The notes: generated by a model not told the origin, from the letters alone. A stretch of DNA of 64,000 bases from Odobenus rosmarus divergens (GCF_000321225.1 NW_004450665.1:598582-662581); one strand, 5' to 3'; positions 23,253 through 35,365 are shown, counted from the first letter of the stretch. Made by a program: numbers and translations.

Positions 23253-25160
23253 ATAATTTATTTCATTTAATGGTGTTTAATATATTCGTACAGTTGTGCA
23301 ATCACCACCACAGTCAATTTTAGACCATCTTCATCAACCCAAAAGGAAACCCCATACCCTTTAGTAACCATTGCCTATTCCCCCCAACTCAGCCCTAAGC
23401 GACCAGTAATCTACTTTCTGTCTCTGCAGACATGCATATCCTGGCCATTGCAAATAAGCAGAAATTATACAATATGTGGTCTTTTGTATCTGGCTTTTTT
23501 TATTAAGCAGATTGTTTTCAAAGTTTGTGCATGTCATAACATGTCAGAACTTTCTTTTTATTGCTGAGTTATATATCATATGAATATGCCATATTTTATT
23601 TAGTTCATTAGCTGATGGACAATTGGTTTCTTTTCACTTTTGAGCTGTTATTAACAGTGTTGCTGTGAACATTTGTGTACAAGTATTTCTGTGGACACGT
23701 GTTTTCAGTTTTCTTGGGTCTATACCAGCAAGTCAAATTACAGAGTCAAATTATAATTATGTTTTACATTTTGAGGAATGCTGGACTGTTTTCCAAACTG
23801 GCTGCACCATCTTACATCCCTACCTACATTATATGAAGGTTCCAATTTCTTCCCATTCTTGTCAATATTTGTTACTGTCTTTTCTTCTCTTTTCTTTTTA
23901 TCGTGGTCTTCCTAATGAATATGAAGTAGTATTTGTAGTTTTGATTTTTGCTTCCCTGATGAAATGATGTTGAGCATCTTGTCACATGCGTATTGTCCAT
24001 GTACGTATCTTATTTGGAGAAATTTCTGTTCTCCAGCATTTCCATTTTTTAAGTTGGGTTATTTGTCTTTTTATTATTGAGTTGCAAGAGTTCTTCATGT
24101 ATCGTAAATAAAAGTCCCTTATCAGTTATATGGTTTTCAAAAAGTTTCTCCCTTCTGTGGGTTCTTTTCACATTCCTAATGGGATCTTTTGAAGAACAAA
24201 AGATCGTAATTTTGATGATGTCCAGTTTATCTATTTTCCATTTTATTGCCTGTGCTTTGAGTGTCGTATCTTTAAAACCATTGCCTACTCCAAAGTCACA
24301 AAGATTTATGCCATAGCTTCTTCTAAAAATTTAATAGTATTAGCTGTTATATTTATGTCTGATCAATTTTAATTCATTTTTATATAGCGTTAGGTAGGAG
24401 TCCAACTTTATTCTTTTGCATGTAGATACCCATTGGTTCCAGGTCCACTTACTGAAAAGACCATTTTTCCCCCAATTAAATTGTTTGTCACCCTGCTTAA
24501 ACATCAGTTGGCTATAAATGTACTGTGGTGAAAACCTTCAGTAAAATGTTAAATTGAGATGGCAAGAACAGACATCCTTGTTTTGTTTCTGATTTTAGGG
24601 GGAGAGCATTCAGTCTTCCGCCTTTAATTATAATATTAGCTGTAGTTATTTTCTTGATGCCCTTTATCAGTTTGAAGAAGTTCCTTTCTATTCCTAGTTT
24701 GTTGAATGTTTTTATCCTGAAAGGGTGTTGAATTTTATTAAATGCTTTTCCCACGTTTATTGAGACAGCCGTGTGGTTTTAGTCCTAACCTATTGATATG
24801 GTATATTAAATTCATCAAGTTTTGGGTATCAAACCAACCTTGTAAATCCATCTCATTCATGGTGTATGATCCTTTTTGTATTCCTGAATGTGGTTTGCTA
24901 GCATTTCATTGAAGTTTTTTGCATCTAATTCTGAAGAGATATAGATCTGTGGTTTTCTTTTCTTATGATGTCTTTTTCTGGTTTTGGTATGAGGTAAGAC
25001 TAACCACATAGTAATAAGAAGTGGTTCCTCCCCATCTATTTTGTGGAAGATTTTGTGAAGAATTCTTATTAGTTATTCTTTAAGTTTTATAGAATCACCA
25101 GTAAATCCATCTGGGTGTGGACCGTCCTTTGTGGGTAATTTCTAAAAAAATATTAGTCCT

Positions 25161-25350
25161 GGGGTGCCTGGGTGGCTCAGTTGGTTGAGTGGCTGCCTTC
25201 AGCTTGGTTATGATCCCAGGGTCCTGGGCTTGAGCCCTACGTTGGGCTCCCTGCTCAGAGGAGAGTCTGTTTCTCCCTCATCCTCTCCCCACGCTCATGC
25301 TCTCTCTCTCAAATAAATAAAATAAAATCTTTAAAAAAATAAAAAATAAA
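25161..25350 (+). mobile_element. SINEC element nested in the old L1
   Basis: Head 'ggggtgcctgggtggctcag', B-box region 'ggtcctgggcttgagcccta', CT tract and A-rich tail. The short repeat 'attagtc' with an adjoining A run lies on both sides (25152-25158 and 25354-25360). It interrupts the ORF2 portion of the reverse L1. Confidence 0.95.
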
Positions 25351-25400
25351 AAAATTAGTCTTTATTTGTTATAGGACATTAAGACTTGTTATTGCTTTTT

Positions 25401-26064
25401 CTAAATTTTATTTTATTATGTTAATCACCATACATCATTAGTTTTTGATCCATGATTCATTGTTTGCATATAACACCCAGTGCTCCATTCAACACGTGCC
25501 CTCTTTAATACCCATCACCAGGCTAACCCATCTCCCCACCCCCCTTCCCTCTAGAACCCTCAGTTTGTTTCTCAGAGTCCATAGTCTCTCACAGTTCGTC
25601 TCCCCCTCCAATTCTCCCCCTTCATTTTTCCCTTCCTGCTATCTTTTTTTTTTTAACATATAATGTATTATTTGTTTTAGAGGTACAGGTCTGTGATTCA
25701 TCAGTCTTACACAATTCACAGCGCTCACCATAGCACATACCCTCCCCAATGTCTATCACCCAGCCACCCCATCCCTCCCACCCCCCACCACTCCAGCAAC
25801 CCTCATTTTGTCTCCTGAGATTAAGAATTCCTCATATCACTGAGGTCATATGATACATGTCTTTCTCTGATTGACTTATTTCACTTAGCATAATACCCTC
25901 CAGTTCCATCCACGTTGTTGCAAATGGCAAGATCTCATTCCTTTTGATGGCTGCATAATATTCCATTGTGTATATATACCAGATCTTCTTTATCCATTCA
26001 TCTGTCGATGGACATCTTGGCTCTTTCCATAGTTTGGCTATTGTGGACATTGCTGCTATAAACA
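25401..26064 (-). mobile_element. Younger L1, 5'-truncated, nested in the old L1
   Basis: It starts at its tail ('taaattttattttattatgttaatcaccatacat', split here as A/T-rich end plus terminus) and continues through the full 3' UTR into the ORF2 C-terminus. The minus-strand frame gives MEYYAAIKRNEILPF and SEISQSEKDMYHM, typical of carnivoran L1 ORF2. Direct repeats ttgttattgcttttt (25386-25400) and ttgttactgcttttt (26065-26079) frame the insert with one mismatch. The open frame starting upstream at 26122 begins in the host L1 by accident. Confidence 0.92.
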
Positions 26065-26789
26065 TTGTTACTGCTTTTTGAGTCAGTTTTGGTAGTTTGT
26101 GTCTTTCTAAGCATTTGTTCATTGCATCTTACTTAATTAATTGACATATAGTTGTTCATAGTATTCCATTATTATCTTTTTTATTTCTGTAAGGTCTATA
26201 GTAATGTCCCATATTTCATTCCTGATTTTAGTAATTTGAATAGATTCTGCCTCCCTACCTTGGGTCACTCTACTTCAAAGTTTGTCCATTTTATTGATCT
26301 TTTCAAAGAACCAACTTTGGTTAGACAACCAAATATTGTCTGTTTTTTTCTATGCTCCATTTTGTTTATCTCCACTCCTATCTTTATTAGTTTCTTCCTA
26401 TTCTTGCCTTGGGTTTAGTTTGCTCTTCTTTTTTCAGTGTTAAGATACTGTTTGCATAGTATATCTTTTCCATTTGTTACTTTCAACCTATTTGTGTTTT
26501 TGAATCTAAAGGATATCTCCTAGAGAGAGCATAGAGTTAAATTTTATTTTTATTTTTTTTCCATCTAGTCTGATAATCTCTGCCTTTTGGATTGTTTGAT
26601 GTTATTCAAGTTTAATGTTATTACTAATATAGTTGGATTTATGCCTTCCTTTTTACTTTCTGTTTTCTATCTGTCTCATGTCTTTTATATCCCTCTGTGC
26701 TTTTCTTAACTGCTTTCACTGCATTTAGCAAATATTTTCTGGTGTTTGTTTTTTAATTTCTAATTTTCTTTCTTGGCTTTGGTTGATTT

Positions 26790-26960
26790 CAGGGGGCAAG
26801 GAGAAGCAGAGGTCTTTACTCTCCTACTTTAAACCAGAATTTCTCTATTTTGCATCTCTATTTCATAATACTGGGCAACACCCATGGTAGATATGTTTGA
26901 GTTTCATTGCCAATCCTTCCCTCCTGGACATCTTTTCAGTTTGGTTCAGTGACTGAGTCA
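26790..26960. other. Short unique interval
   Basis: Nothing recognisable between the end of the old L1 and the following MIR. Confidence 0.5.
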
Positions 26961-26964
26961 GGGG

Positions 26965-27125
26965 GTACTGGTAGGGAAATCTGGACTCTTGTCATAGCTG
27001 TTATGAACCAGTTGTATGATCATGGGATAGTATCTCTCTTAGACTGATTTTCTTAAGTGTAAAATAAAGAAGGAATTGAATTAGATTTTATTTATTGCTT
27101 TTGATACCAGTATATTAAAATTCTA
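26965..27125 (+). repeat. MIR SINE
   Basis: Sense wording: 'aaatctggactcttgtcatag', 'gttgtatgatcatgggatag', 'cttaagtgtaaaataaagaa', then 'gataccagtatattaaaattc'. The order fits MIR, with strong divergence. Confidence 0.55.
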
Positions 27126-27129
27126 AGAA

Positions 27130-29200
27130 CACAATAATTATATGACCCTAAATACATAAGCATATGAACTAGATAGAGTCAGACCTTTTGCCTCTTAGAC
27201 TAGGCAATCTTATCTACAACTGAAGTGATTTGGGGCATAAGATTTAACAGGATCTACACTGTAGTAAAATAATTATTTGTTTTGCACCACTGGCCAGTAT
27301 CCCACAGACCAACCCCTTATGTGTGGATGACCATGATAGAGGGGTGGGAGGAAATACAGACTTTGAAATGATCATAACTGTAAGATAGTCCAGGATGCCT
27401 CATTAGCATAAGAGCTTTATGTCCATTCTATACCCATGACCAGTTATTTTGTAAAGATATTTTGTTAGTAAATCCGTTACCCATTGATTGTGTACAGTGT
27501 GTATACCCCTCAATGGTGACTTACGTGCTATTATATACCAAGAAGACATGATTCCTACTCTAATGGGCCCCATTTGAAAATGAAAGGGAGAATAAATGCA
27601 GAGGCACTTTTAATTATTAATGAAAATTGAAGGAAGCTCTTAGCACAAATAATTCCAACATTTCTATTTGGCTTGGAATTTTAATATGGTTTTTGACAGA
27701 TCTATTTACCTAATTATATTTTATCTGGGATGGTATTAAAATGAGCTTCCATTCTCTAAGCACTCACCAACAGAGTGGTAGAAGCCATGCCTACAAAGCA
27801 TGTTAGTTCCAGCAGGACTGGTCCAGGATTAAGAAATGTTTTGTGAATTATCCATAACAAGGAAAACTTCATGTAGATAACCAACAATCAAATATACATA
27901 AAACCGCAGATGACAACAAACAAACAAACTTCTCTAACAGCACAGCTGGGCAAGGATGCACAGAGGCGCTGAAGGGGCTTCATGGGGAGACTGGAGCCAA
28001 GATGATGAGTCTGTAAAAGCTTCATGCTGATGCCCTCCTGCAGCACATTTCTTCAACATCTTTAAAAATGTTCCTGATCCAGCTGTTTCATGGAACAATG
28101 TAGACTTTTATGACCTCTCTTTGTTCGTCTCATTCATTCTTTTACTACCATGAATAAAGAGCGGATCTCAGACAACTGAGTGTTCTAGTTACTTACTGAT
28201 CAAAATCATGGAAATATGTTCAATAATTTAATGGATTAAAGAATCCAGAAATATCTTGAGATTTATATTTCCAGGCTTGTCTGCCCACCCACCGAGTGTC
28301 AGTCACACCCTGATCCCTGTGGTTACTTGCTATTAAGTTGCAATTCCTCTCCTATTTACAATTCTAGTTCAAGGAGCACTCATTTCATCTCCATAATTAC
28401 TTTCATAAGAAATTATCTCAGTAGGACACCCAAACTTACTCAGGATTATATTGTATTATATTATACATGTATTCTATTGATCATGTATTATATTGTATTA
28501 GTCTTTAGTCCTTTGGAGCAATTTCTCAATTTACCTTCCTGTTTTATGAAGACCTGTTCCGTTTAATATTTTGCATTTCAGATTCCCTTAAAGCCAACCA
28601 AATATGTTCTTTTTGACCAACAATGAACAGGGTATTTAACAAGAGGCCATATTTGATTTAACGCATGTATGCAGTCAAACCTTACGGTGACATTTCCATT
28701 TTTAATCTGCTTAATAATAACCATCCTTTGACAGCATTCCCCAAAATATGTTCCACAGGATATTACTTAACAGATATTTTGTCAAAATAAGTTTAGGAAA
28801 CATTAAGTAAAACAAAGCTAAACATGTTTGATTTTTAGGACTTATTAGAGATCTGTTTAGAGGCTAATGTAATTTATGAATCTCCAGGAAAGGAATATAA
28901 TATTACCCAATCTCCTGACATGTTTCATTGAACATCTAGTAGGACTAGTGTTCTGAGAAATACCCTTTGAGCAACATCCTAACATAAATTTATAAAGAGA
29001 AAGATAAATATTTGGACTGTGAAGACTAGATCTTGTTTACTACTTTTATTTCCAGATAGTACAAAAACTCCTCATCAAAATTTTAACATTAAACAAATAG
29101 ATTAGGAATTTCAATCCAAGCTGAAGAATATGATAATAACACAAAGCAGTTATTTAAGTTTTGGGGCCTTCAAAGAGCATTATGCTAGTGCTCTGATATA
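27130..29200. other. Unique AT-rich DNA, no gene recognised
   Basis: No gene seen. A (CAAA)n run is near 27900. 28735-28960 contains 'ccaaaatatgttccacagg' and 'agtgttctgagaaataccct', faintly like inverted ends of a hAT-type repeat, not assigned. Confidence 0.45.
28445..28500 (+). repeat. AT-rich direct repeat, 14 bp with 42-bp period
   Basis: The words 'attatattgtatta' at 28445-28458 and 28487-28500 are identical, with related 'acatgtatt' and 'tcatgtatt' beside them. It is a small low-complexity duplication. Confidence 0.6.
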
Positions 29201-29209
29201 GTGTTAACC

Positions 29210-29665
29210 CTGACAGGTTTTTTTTTTTCTTTTTTTGTAATGCAAGTGCCTGATTTAAGCTTTGATTGCCTTCAAAGAGGTACCTACTTCAAAGACAGTT
29301 ATCTGGAATAAACATATTGCTAGCCACCTGACCAGATAAAGAGCCAGGCCACCTCCCCCACTGAGGCTCCTTTGGCTTAGAAATCTTGGCTGATTTTGAT
29401 AACTGACCATTTGGCCACTTAGCTTTTCTCTTCCCTGTGCTTTAAATTCCTGCTCTTACGTTTTAAATTTACCAGTAAGGAGTGAACCTACAAACCCTAG
29501 GTTCCCATCCTTGACCCCAATAAAAGTAGAACTCCCAACCTGTGTGTGCACTCTCTCTACCCCTGACCTCGCTTTGTGGCCCAGGTCTGCTGTCTAATTT
29601 CCAGGTCTCATAACTAATAAATCTCTATTTTTTCAAAGTTTTCTGATGGTTGTTATTGAAGGGCA
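29210..29665 (+). mobile_element. Probable solitary retroviral LTR (ERV1-like)
   Basis: The composition is LTR-like: a promoter-like 'aataaaa' at 29519-29525, a CT-rich R-like segment (ctctctacccctgacctcgc), a polyadenylation signal aataaa at 29616-29621, and 'gatggttgttattgaagggca' at the right. Left edge and target-site duplication were not found, so limits are approximate. No gag, pol or env sequence is attached. The family name is inference. Confidence 0.45.
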
Positions 29666-29690
29666 TCTTGCAATTATAATAAGAAATACA

Positions 29691-29909
29691 GGGGCACCTG
29701 GGTGACTTAGTCGGTTAAGCGTCCAACTCTTGATTTCAGCTCAGGTCATGATCTCAGGGTGGTGAGACTGAGCCCTGGGTTGGGCTCTGCACTCAGTGGG
29801 AAGTCTGCTTGAGATTCTCTCTCTCCCTCTCCCTCTGCCCCTTTTCCCCCTCCCCCATGCTCTCTCTCTCTTAGTCTGTCTCTCCAATAAATAAATAAAT
29901 CTTAAAAAA
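29691..29909 (+). mobile_element. SINEC element, older subfamily
   Basis: This copy has 'gcgtccaactcttgatttcag' and 'atgatctcagggtggtgag', the older SINEC form instead of 'ctgccttcggctcag'. It has a CT tract and AAAT tail. Candidate duplication: aagaaataca (29681-29690) and aagaaccaca (29910-29919), eight of ten matching. Confidence 0.95.
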
Positions 29910-29919
29910 AAGAACCACA

Positions 29920-31435
29920 AGAACTGGTCCAGCCACCACATTGGTTTTTGATAGGCTGAGACCATCACAGAGCATCTAATATAAGCATTTTTGTAGTATT
30001 TCTGACGCTCTCAAAGAGATATAGCTATAACTTCTCTTTCTACATAGAAAACAAAGTGCTAATCTAATCATAAGTTAGTAAGACCTACAGATAATGTATA
30101 GTGTGTTCTTTTAGACAATATTGATCATACTTCTGCCAAGTAGATTGTTGTCAAAATGCACAAAACACTTAATTTCACAAGAGGTTTTATAAGATCAGTG
30201 GTATAAATTTGAATAGGTTTGGCAAAAGGAGTGTAAACATTCCAGTGATATATTTATATATTATAAATATATGTATTTATTATTTTCCCTTATGGGTACC
30301 AACCGAGAAATAGATCTAAGGGTCAGATGGGGAATTAAATATAGTATCAGCTTTATTACTGGGTCAGTTAGCATAGTTTTGCCTATAAGGAATAGAAATT
30401 ACCAAGTAAAACTGACTTAAAAAAATAAAGTAATTTACCATCTCACATAACAAGAAGTTTATAAGGAGATCTGTTCCAGGATGTCAGAGCTTTGGTGCTA
30501 CTCCTCAGTTATTCTCTGGTTTCTGTCCTCTGCATGCTGGCTTCATCCTCAGGCTGGAAGGGAGAGCACTGTGTTAGTTACAAGTGTGGTATCTAGACAC
30601 GAAAACATCCAAAGGAAGAAGAAAGCCTTCTTTCTGAAGAGTAAGCAGATTTTTCATGGGAACCCCTACTGATTTTCCCTCACGTCTCATTGGCCAGAAA
30701 TGGGTCACATGCCATTCCTAAATCCTGGCACTACCCTAAATAAGGGTAGTGTGATTACCATGATTGGTTTAGACAAATCAATATTCTGGAGCTGGGGATA
30801 AAGTCACCTTTTCTTCAGCTGCTTGGGAGGAATAGGTTTTAGGGGAAGAAAACGAGAGAGGAGGAAATGAATGTTGAATTGTCATCAAGAGTGTCTGCTC
30901 TATAACCTAACATAGGGGGTCCCGGGGAAGGTCAAGTCGTGTTTTCTACTTGTTTCCCTCCCTCTCTATTGCACTTATTTGCCTTAGCAGCAGGCAAAGA
31001 AAATGGAAGAGATGGTAAGCCTGTTGGTGTTGACTCTTTCTCGTGTACCTACCACATGCAAAAGCAGCCAACGTGGAATTCCAACTTTTCCTACAAACCC
31101 ATGTGCCAGGCAGCAGGAGAGAGGGAGGAGAGATCCAGGAAAGAGAAGAAGAGGCACAAGGAGATTATTTTGCTCTTATCTCACCCATTTATAAAAGTCA
31201 CTTCTTCTCGGGGAAGAAATATGTGAAAGGGTGGAGAGAATAAATAGGTACTTACTTCCTCTTTACTTCCCAGGATGTGTTGGCAGAATTCCTTCATTGA
31301 CTGGTGGGAATTCTAGAATAAAAGCCAAGGGCTTTCTTAGTAGTGAGGAAAGGAGCAGGGGGAGGGGGAGATGTGCTAGTTTTAGTTACCATCAGCCGTC
31401 TTGTAGGCATTCAGTCGCCTTGTAATCGTGTAGTA
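29920..31435. other. Unique DNA, no gene recognised
   Basis: Includes the AT inverted repeat at 30248-30272 and a GC-richer, purine-rich stretch at 30940-31240 open in three plus-strand frames, none resembling a known protein. Confidence 0.5.
30248..30272. repeat. AT inverted repeat, 11-bp arms
   Basis: 'atatatttata' at 30248-30258 and its exact reverse complement 'tataaatatat' at 30262-30272, separated by three bases. It could form a small hairpin. Confidence 0.7.
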
Positions 31436-31439
31436 ATCC

Positions 31440-31900
31440 CTCATCTTCACCATGCGGGGGAGCTAAGCACTGGATGAGCCCGGTGAAGGAGACATGGTCC
31501 CAGCCCTAAAAGGACTCCATGCTCTCTGTCTCTGTTACGATACAACAAGTAAATAAATACATGAGATAAACTCTCCAGTATTTTAATCTACAAAGTGCTG
31601 TTGATGAAACAAGGCAAGAGATATTTTTCCTACCCACCCAGTAAGTCCAAGAAGGCCTTACCAAATGGTAGCTTACGATTTGGGAAGATGGATGGGTTTT
31701 CATTAGAATTTCAGACAAAGGGAGGATCCTAAATCAAGTCATAGATACATGGGACCAGAGGTTGTGTTCAGGAAGCTGTGGGTAAACTTCTGTGGTTCAG
31801 AGATGGTGCCCACATTTGGATGGACCACCGAGGCAGAAAAGGGAGGTCAGGGTCAGGTTATGGTGGGTTTTAACCAGTCAGTGCTATACCTGAGGCAGAA
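31440..31900 (-). mobile_element. L2 LINE fragment, reverse orientation
   Basis: Antisense L2 wording: 'ctaagcactggatgagcccgg', 'aggagacatggtcccagccc', 'acaacaagtaaataaataca', 'caagaaggccttacc', 'atggtgggttttaaccag'. Ends are approximate. Confidence 0.6.
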
Positions 31901-33355
31901 TACTGTTTTCCTCTCTCCACCCCTGATCTTTGCAGTAAAATCTTTCAGTGGAACTTCGATACTGTATGATGTATGCAGTAAGAAAAAATAGTTAACAGGC
32001 CTTTGCCATGGGCACTTGAGGATGGATATGAAAGAAATGGAACACATAAATTCTTCACACAACAAATATATAGCATGTGCCAAAATTAAATTAGGTAATA
32101 ATATAAGACAATGAGGCAATAATGCCATTGCTTGTGGCCATTTTTTTAAACTCTATTTTTAGAGCCAATAGCACCTAATTTTGACTCTCCTCCCAAGTGT
32201 CTAATTCAATCATGCTGTCATCAGATATTTATTGTATGCTCTGTGCTGGATAAACATCTTCATCACTGAGGGCAGATCTGATTTGGGGAGCCCTCCCAAA
32301 GCCATTTGTATCCAAATCAGCTGAATAAGGTGGCGGAGTAGAAAAAGGAGTATCATTATAGATGAAAACTCCGGGGCAAGTATTAAAGCAGATTTTCTTT
32401 TCCTGGCCTGACCTGCAAACTGTGAAACATAAAATAAGAACTGTAAACATAAGGCCCTTTCAAAAAAGAAAAGCATCTTAAGCAAAGGCAGCATGAACTG
32501 CAAAAAAAGCGTCAGTAACTTCCTGCTGAGCCTGCTCTGAAGGATGCTCCGCACTCAGATGTCTGAGATTCCCTGGGCTCGTTCCATTGAGCCTCCGTAC
32601 ATCTTAGCAGCACCTCAACTGTCCGTCCTAGGGCGCACAGAAGACGCAATATTGCTGGGCAGTTTCAAAGGGCCCTCAACTCATTGTGGTCTGCAGCCAC
32701 CAAAAAAGATTTTCAGAAAGCTTTGACCCAGCACGGACCTTCAAAGCAAATATTGGAGAACAAATTGGTATATAGAGTCTGCGATATGTGCTCTGCCTCA
32801 TATCATCTCGAAGAAGAGTTCCAAATCAGAAGAACTCAGTTTCGTGCAGATTTCTCAAATATACAGAGAGGATATTATGTATTACCATTCTATATCATGA
32901 ATATTTATATATTAATATGCAATCATATTTTATAAGCATATAATGTATTTGCCTGTTAACTAGGTACACAACCTTAGGCAGCCTCTCTGGAGTTTATCAA
33001 CCTGCTCCCTAAAGTAACATGTATCAATGACTGTTCACTTCTCCAAACCAGTACTCACTTCAGATAAGAAAAAATAACAACTATTTGGAAGCAGCAGCCA
33101 AAATAGCAGTAGTAGTAATATTCAAAGTAATAATAATAGCTGAGATAATTGAAATGAAAACCTAATAAAGAAAGAGAGGAAGTGATACCAACAGAATAGT
33201 AATGAACAAGAGAAAAACTTTAGAGGAGTGGAAATTAGACAGTAAAATGGCCTCAGGGGGAAAGGGCTGTAAGTCACATTCCTTTAGTTATTTGAGGGAA
33301 AGAGGCCAGACCAGTTTAGACGTGTTTTTACTGTGAACACCAAAGGAAGAACACC
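31900..33355. other. Unique DNA, no gene recognised
   Basis: A short antisense L2 scrap may lie near 32210-32280 ('catcagatatttattgtatgctctgtgctgg'). 32540-32830 is single-copy and moderately GC. A GTA/AAT-rich simple stretch is near 33100-33140. Confidence 0.45.
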
Positions 33356-33536
33356 CTGTTGGTGTGGCATGTCCCTTTTTCCCTTTCTTTAGCAAGGATT
33401 TGCTCCCCACGAAATCTGCGCCCAAAGAACGGGGACCTCTTGCCCTGCATTCAGTCAGGTGTTGCGCAGCTGAGAGCCAGATTCTGCTCTCGGGCACACA
33501 ATGCATCTGTGCACAACTCTGCATTTTTATTTACAG

Positions 33537-33628
33537 AGATGCAGCCCGCAGACTTGGGTATTGAAGGGGCCACGCACTGCCGTGGATCCCTTGCCCTTGG
33601 ACCCGCTAGCAGCACGGTCCCAGGCTAG
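33537..33628 (+). other. Candidate short exon-like segment
   Basis: A good 3' splice-site context ends in 'tttttatttacag' at 33536. The following bases stay open from an ATG at 33539 to a TAG at 33626-33628 (about 29 codons, starting MQPADLGIEGATH). The region 33400-33660 is GC-richer with several CpGs. No protein family is recognised and no downstream donor is evident, so this may be chance. Confidence 0.15.
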
Positions 33629-33639
33629 CACGGACGGGT

Positions 33640-34620
33640 CCCTCCGGTAAAGGGTTGGAAGCCACAAGATCTGTCCTGAGTAGAGGGGCCACTCGTGTTC
33701 TTCAGGAGAGTCTCCTTTGTCATTGTGAACAGTCATCTAGTTGGAGATTTGCTGACCTTGGAGAGAGTAATGTATTTCAGTTCCCCAAAGGCCCGGATGA
33801 CATCAAACAAAGGACAGTCTTGGCTTTCCTCTGCGGTGCCAGAGGGAGTCTCCACCTGGTTCTGGAAGGAATATGTCTCGTTTCAGTCCACTTCATCTAG
33901 CTCCCACGTCTTGGCCTGTTTTGAGGCTGTCAGCTGGAGGCCAATTACTGTCATTTAGAGAAGTGGATGTTTTAATGTGAATATTTGTCTGCAGGAATCG
34001 CATGGAGATCGCTGCCTCATATTGCAGAAACCCCATGTTAATACCCAGTAATCTGGCCTACCGCTTTCCCCACAACAGCGAAACGAATCAGATTCATTCC
34101 CGCTATTGCCTAGATTTAATTTCTTTGACTCATTTACATGTCAGCCTTTTTAAGTTTAAGTGAGAATATGAATTCGGGTTTCTCTGTGGCTCATGGCAGT
34201 TTTCACTGTGTTACTAACAACATAAGATAATATAAAGCACTAGTGCTGTTGCTTGGGGGCAGTTTTTCTGAATTGTGCAGGTTTATTTCCAGCCCATTTT
34301 AGTTGAATTCTGGTCCAATCTAGTGCCAAATTGGGCATCTAGATCTTCACCAGTACCAGAAACACATACTAAGAAATCTGCCAGATATATAAAAGCATTC
34401 ACTAATGTTTCTCAGGGTTTTTTTTATAAAATGGTCTATTTCCATATATTGATAACAGATTCTCTAAGAGCCAAACTGTCCTTGGTTTAAAAAAAAAAAA
34501 AAATCTGTTAATGATAGTTGGTGGTGGTGTCTACTCAACCAGGGTGGTCCCACTATGAAGTATAGGGTCACACTAGAAATTCTGTTCCTCACTTTGGGTC
34601 AGTGAAAGGTTACTCCACAA
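33640..34620. other. Unique DNA, possible conserved non-coding sequence
   Basis: No repeat or gene recognised. 33900-34180 is single-copy with mixed AT and CpG-containing motifs (ccaattactgtcatttag, cagcgaaacgaatcagattc). Regulatory function is only a possibility. A run of fifteen A begins near 34488. Confidence 0.35.
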
Positions 34621-34639
34621 TTTGAAATCTCATCGACTT

Positions 34640-34860
34640 ACTGCCCCCAAAACCTCTTGGAGACTTCACGTTGTACCTCGGATAAAATGTGGGAGCCCTG
34701 AGCTTGACCTCCAAGGCGCTTCCCACCCTCCTATCTTAGCTCCTCTAACAGCGCCCCCACCCTGTGCTCCTTCCCAGCTGCCCCACCCCCACCCCGCCAC
34801 CGTTCATCCACTAGCATCTCTTCTCATAAGCTGGATATCCTCGGCAGCACGACAGAAATC
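34640..34860 (+). mobile_element. L2 LINE fragment
   Basis: Sense L2-like order: 'acgttgtacctcggataaaat', 'gcttgacctccaaggcgctt', then pyrimidine-rich 'cctcctatcttagctcctc'. The 3' part is missing. Confidence 0.45.
34773..34795 (-). other. Predicted G-quadruplex motif on the minus strand
   Basis: The plus strand reads CCC-agctg-CCCC-a-CCCCC-a-CCCC, so the minus strand has four G runs of at least three with loops of 1, 1 and 5. This satisfies the usual quadruplex pattern. Confidence 0.6.
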
Positions 34861-35134
34861 CAAGACCTGGAGTTTCCTCTTGGTCAGAGCTCCTTTTGTG
34901 CCCATATATGCTCATGCCCCCCCGAAGCTTCCCCTCAGTGGTAATGAAAACAATTCAATGCCATTCTTGACTAATTAGCTGAAACTTACAGAGAGTGCAT
35001 TTTAAGTCTCCACTGTGTTCCCAGAGCACTTAGTCATTCTGTCCATCCATGCATCCATCTGTCAATCAATCAAGTGCTGTGTTCCCGAAAACTGTTTTAG
35101 CTCAATACTTAATCACATTCTAGAGATTCTATTT

Positions 35135-35365
35135 CTTTAGTAAGCATCTGTTATGTATTGAAATACAAGTTACCGTCTCTGTACATAGGTAGTTGAGTTT
35201 TGTGGGTAAGAGAGGCCAATAAACAGATCACAATATGATGGAGGAATATATCAGGATTTTTAGGAACATAAACAAGGGGCCCCTAACACACTCTAGTTGT
35301 TAGTGTGGAAATCAGAATGGTTTCTCTAAGAGTAGATTTGAGCTGAGTGTTAAATCACTAATAAG
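35135..35365 (-). mobile_element. Possible L2 fragment, reverse orientation
   Basis: 'agtaagcatctgttatgtattg', 'agagaggccaataaacagatcac' and 'gaatggtttctctaagag' then 'ttgagctgagtgttaaatcac' follow antisense L2 3' wording at high divergence. Confidence 0.4.

Larger units (their letters stand above)
22978..26785 (-). mobile_element. Old L1, reverse orientation, carrying nested insertions
   Basis: The plus strand follows antisense L1 from its 3' UTR ('gatagaattcacatactata', 'gtgcaatcaccaccacagtc') through the ORF2 C-terminus into the reverse transcriptase region. A minus-strand frame at 24512-24754 reads KAFNKIQHPFRIKTFNKLGI and IKGGRLNALPLKSETKQGC, conserved L1 reverse transcriptase phrases. 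Near 24517 the sequence jumps past the stretch that should encode the FADD active site, so a large internal deletion removed it. It continues to about 26785. SINECs at 23041 and 25161 and a younger L1 at 25401 interrupt it. It cannot encode an enzyme. Confidence 0.9.
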
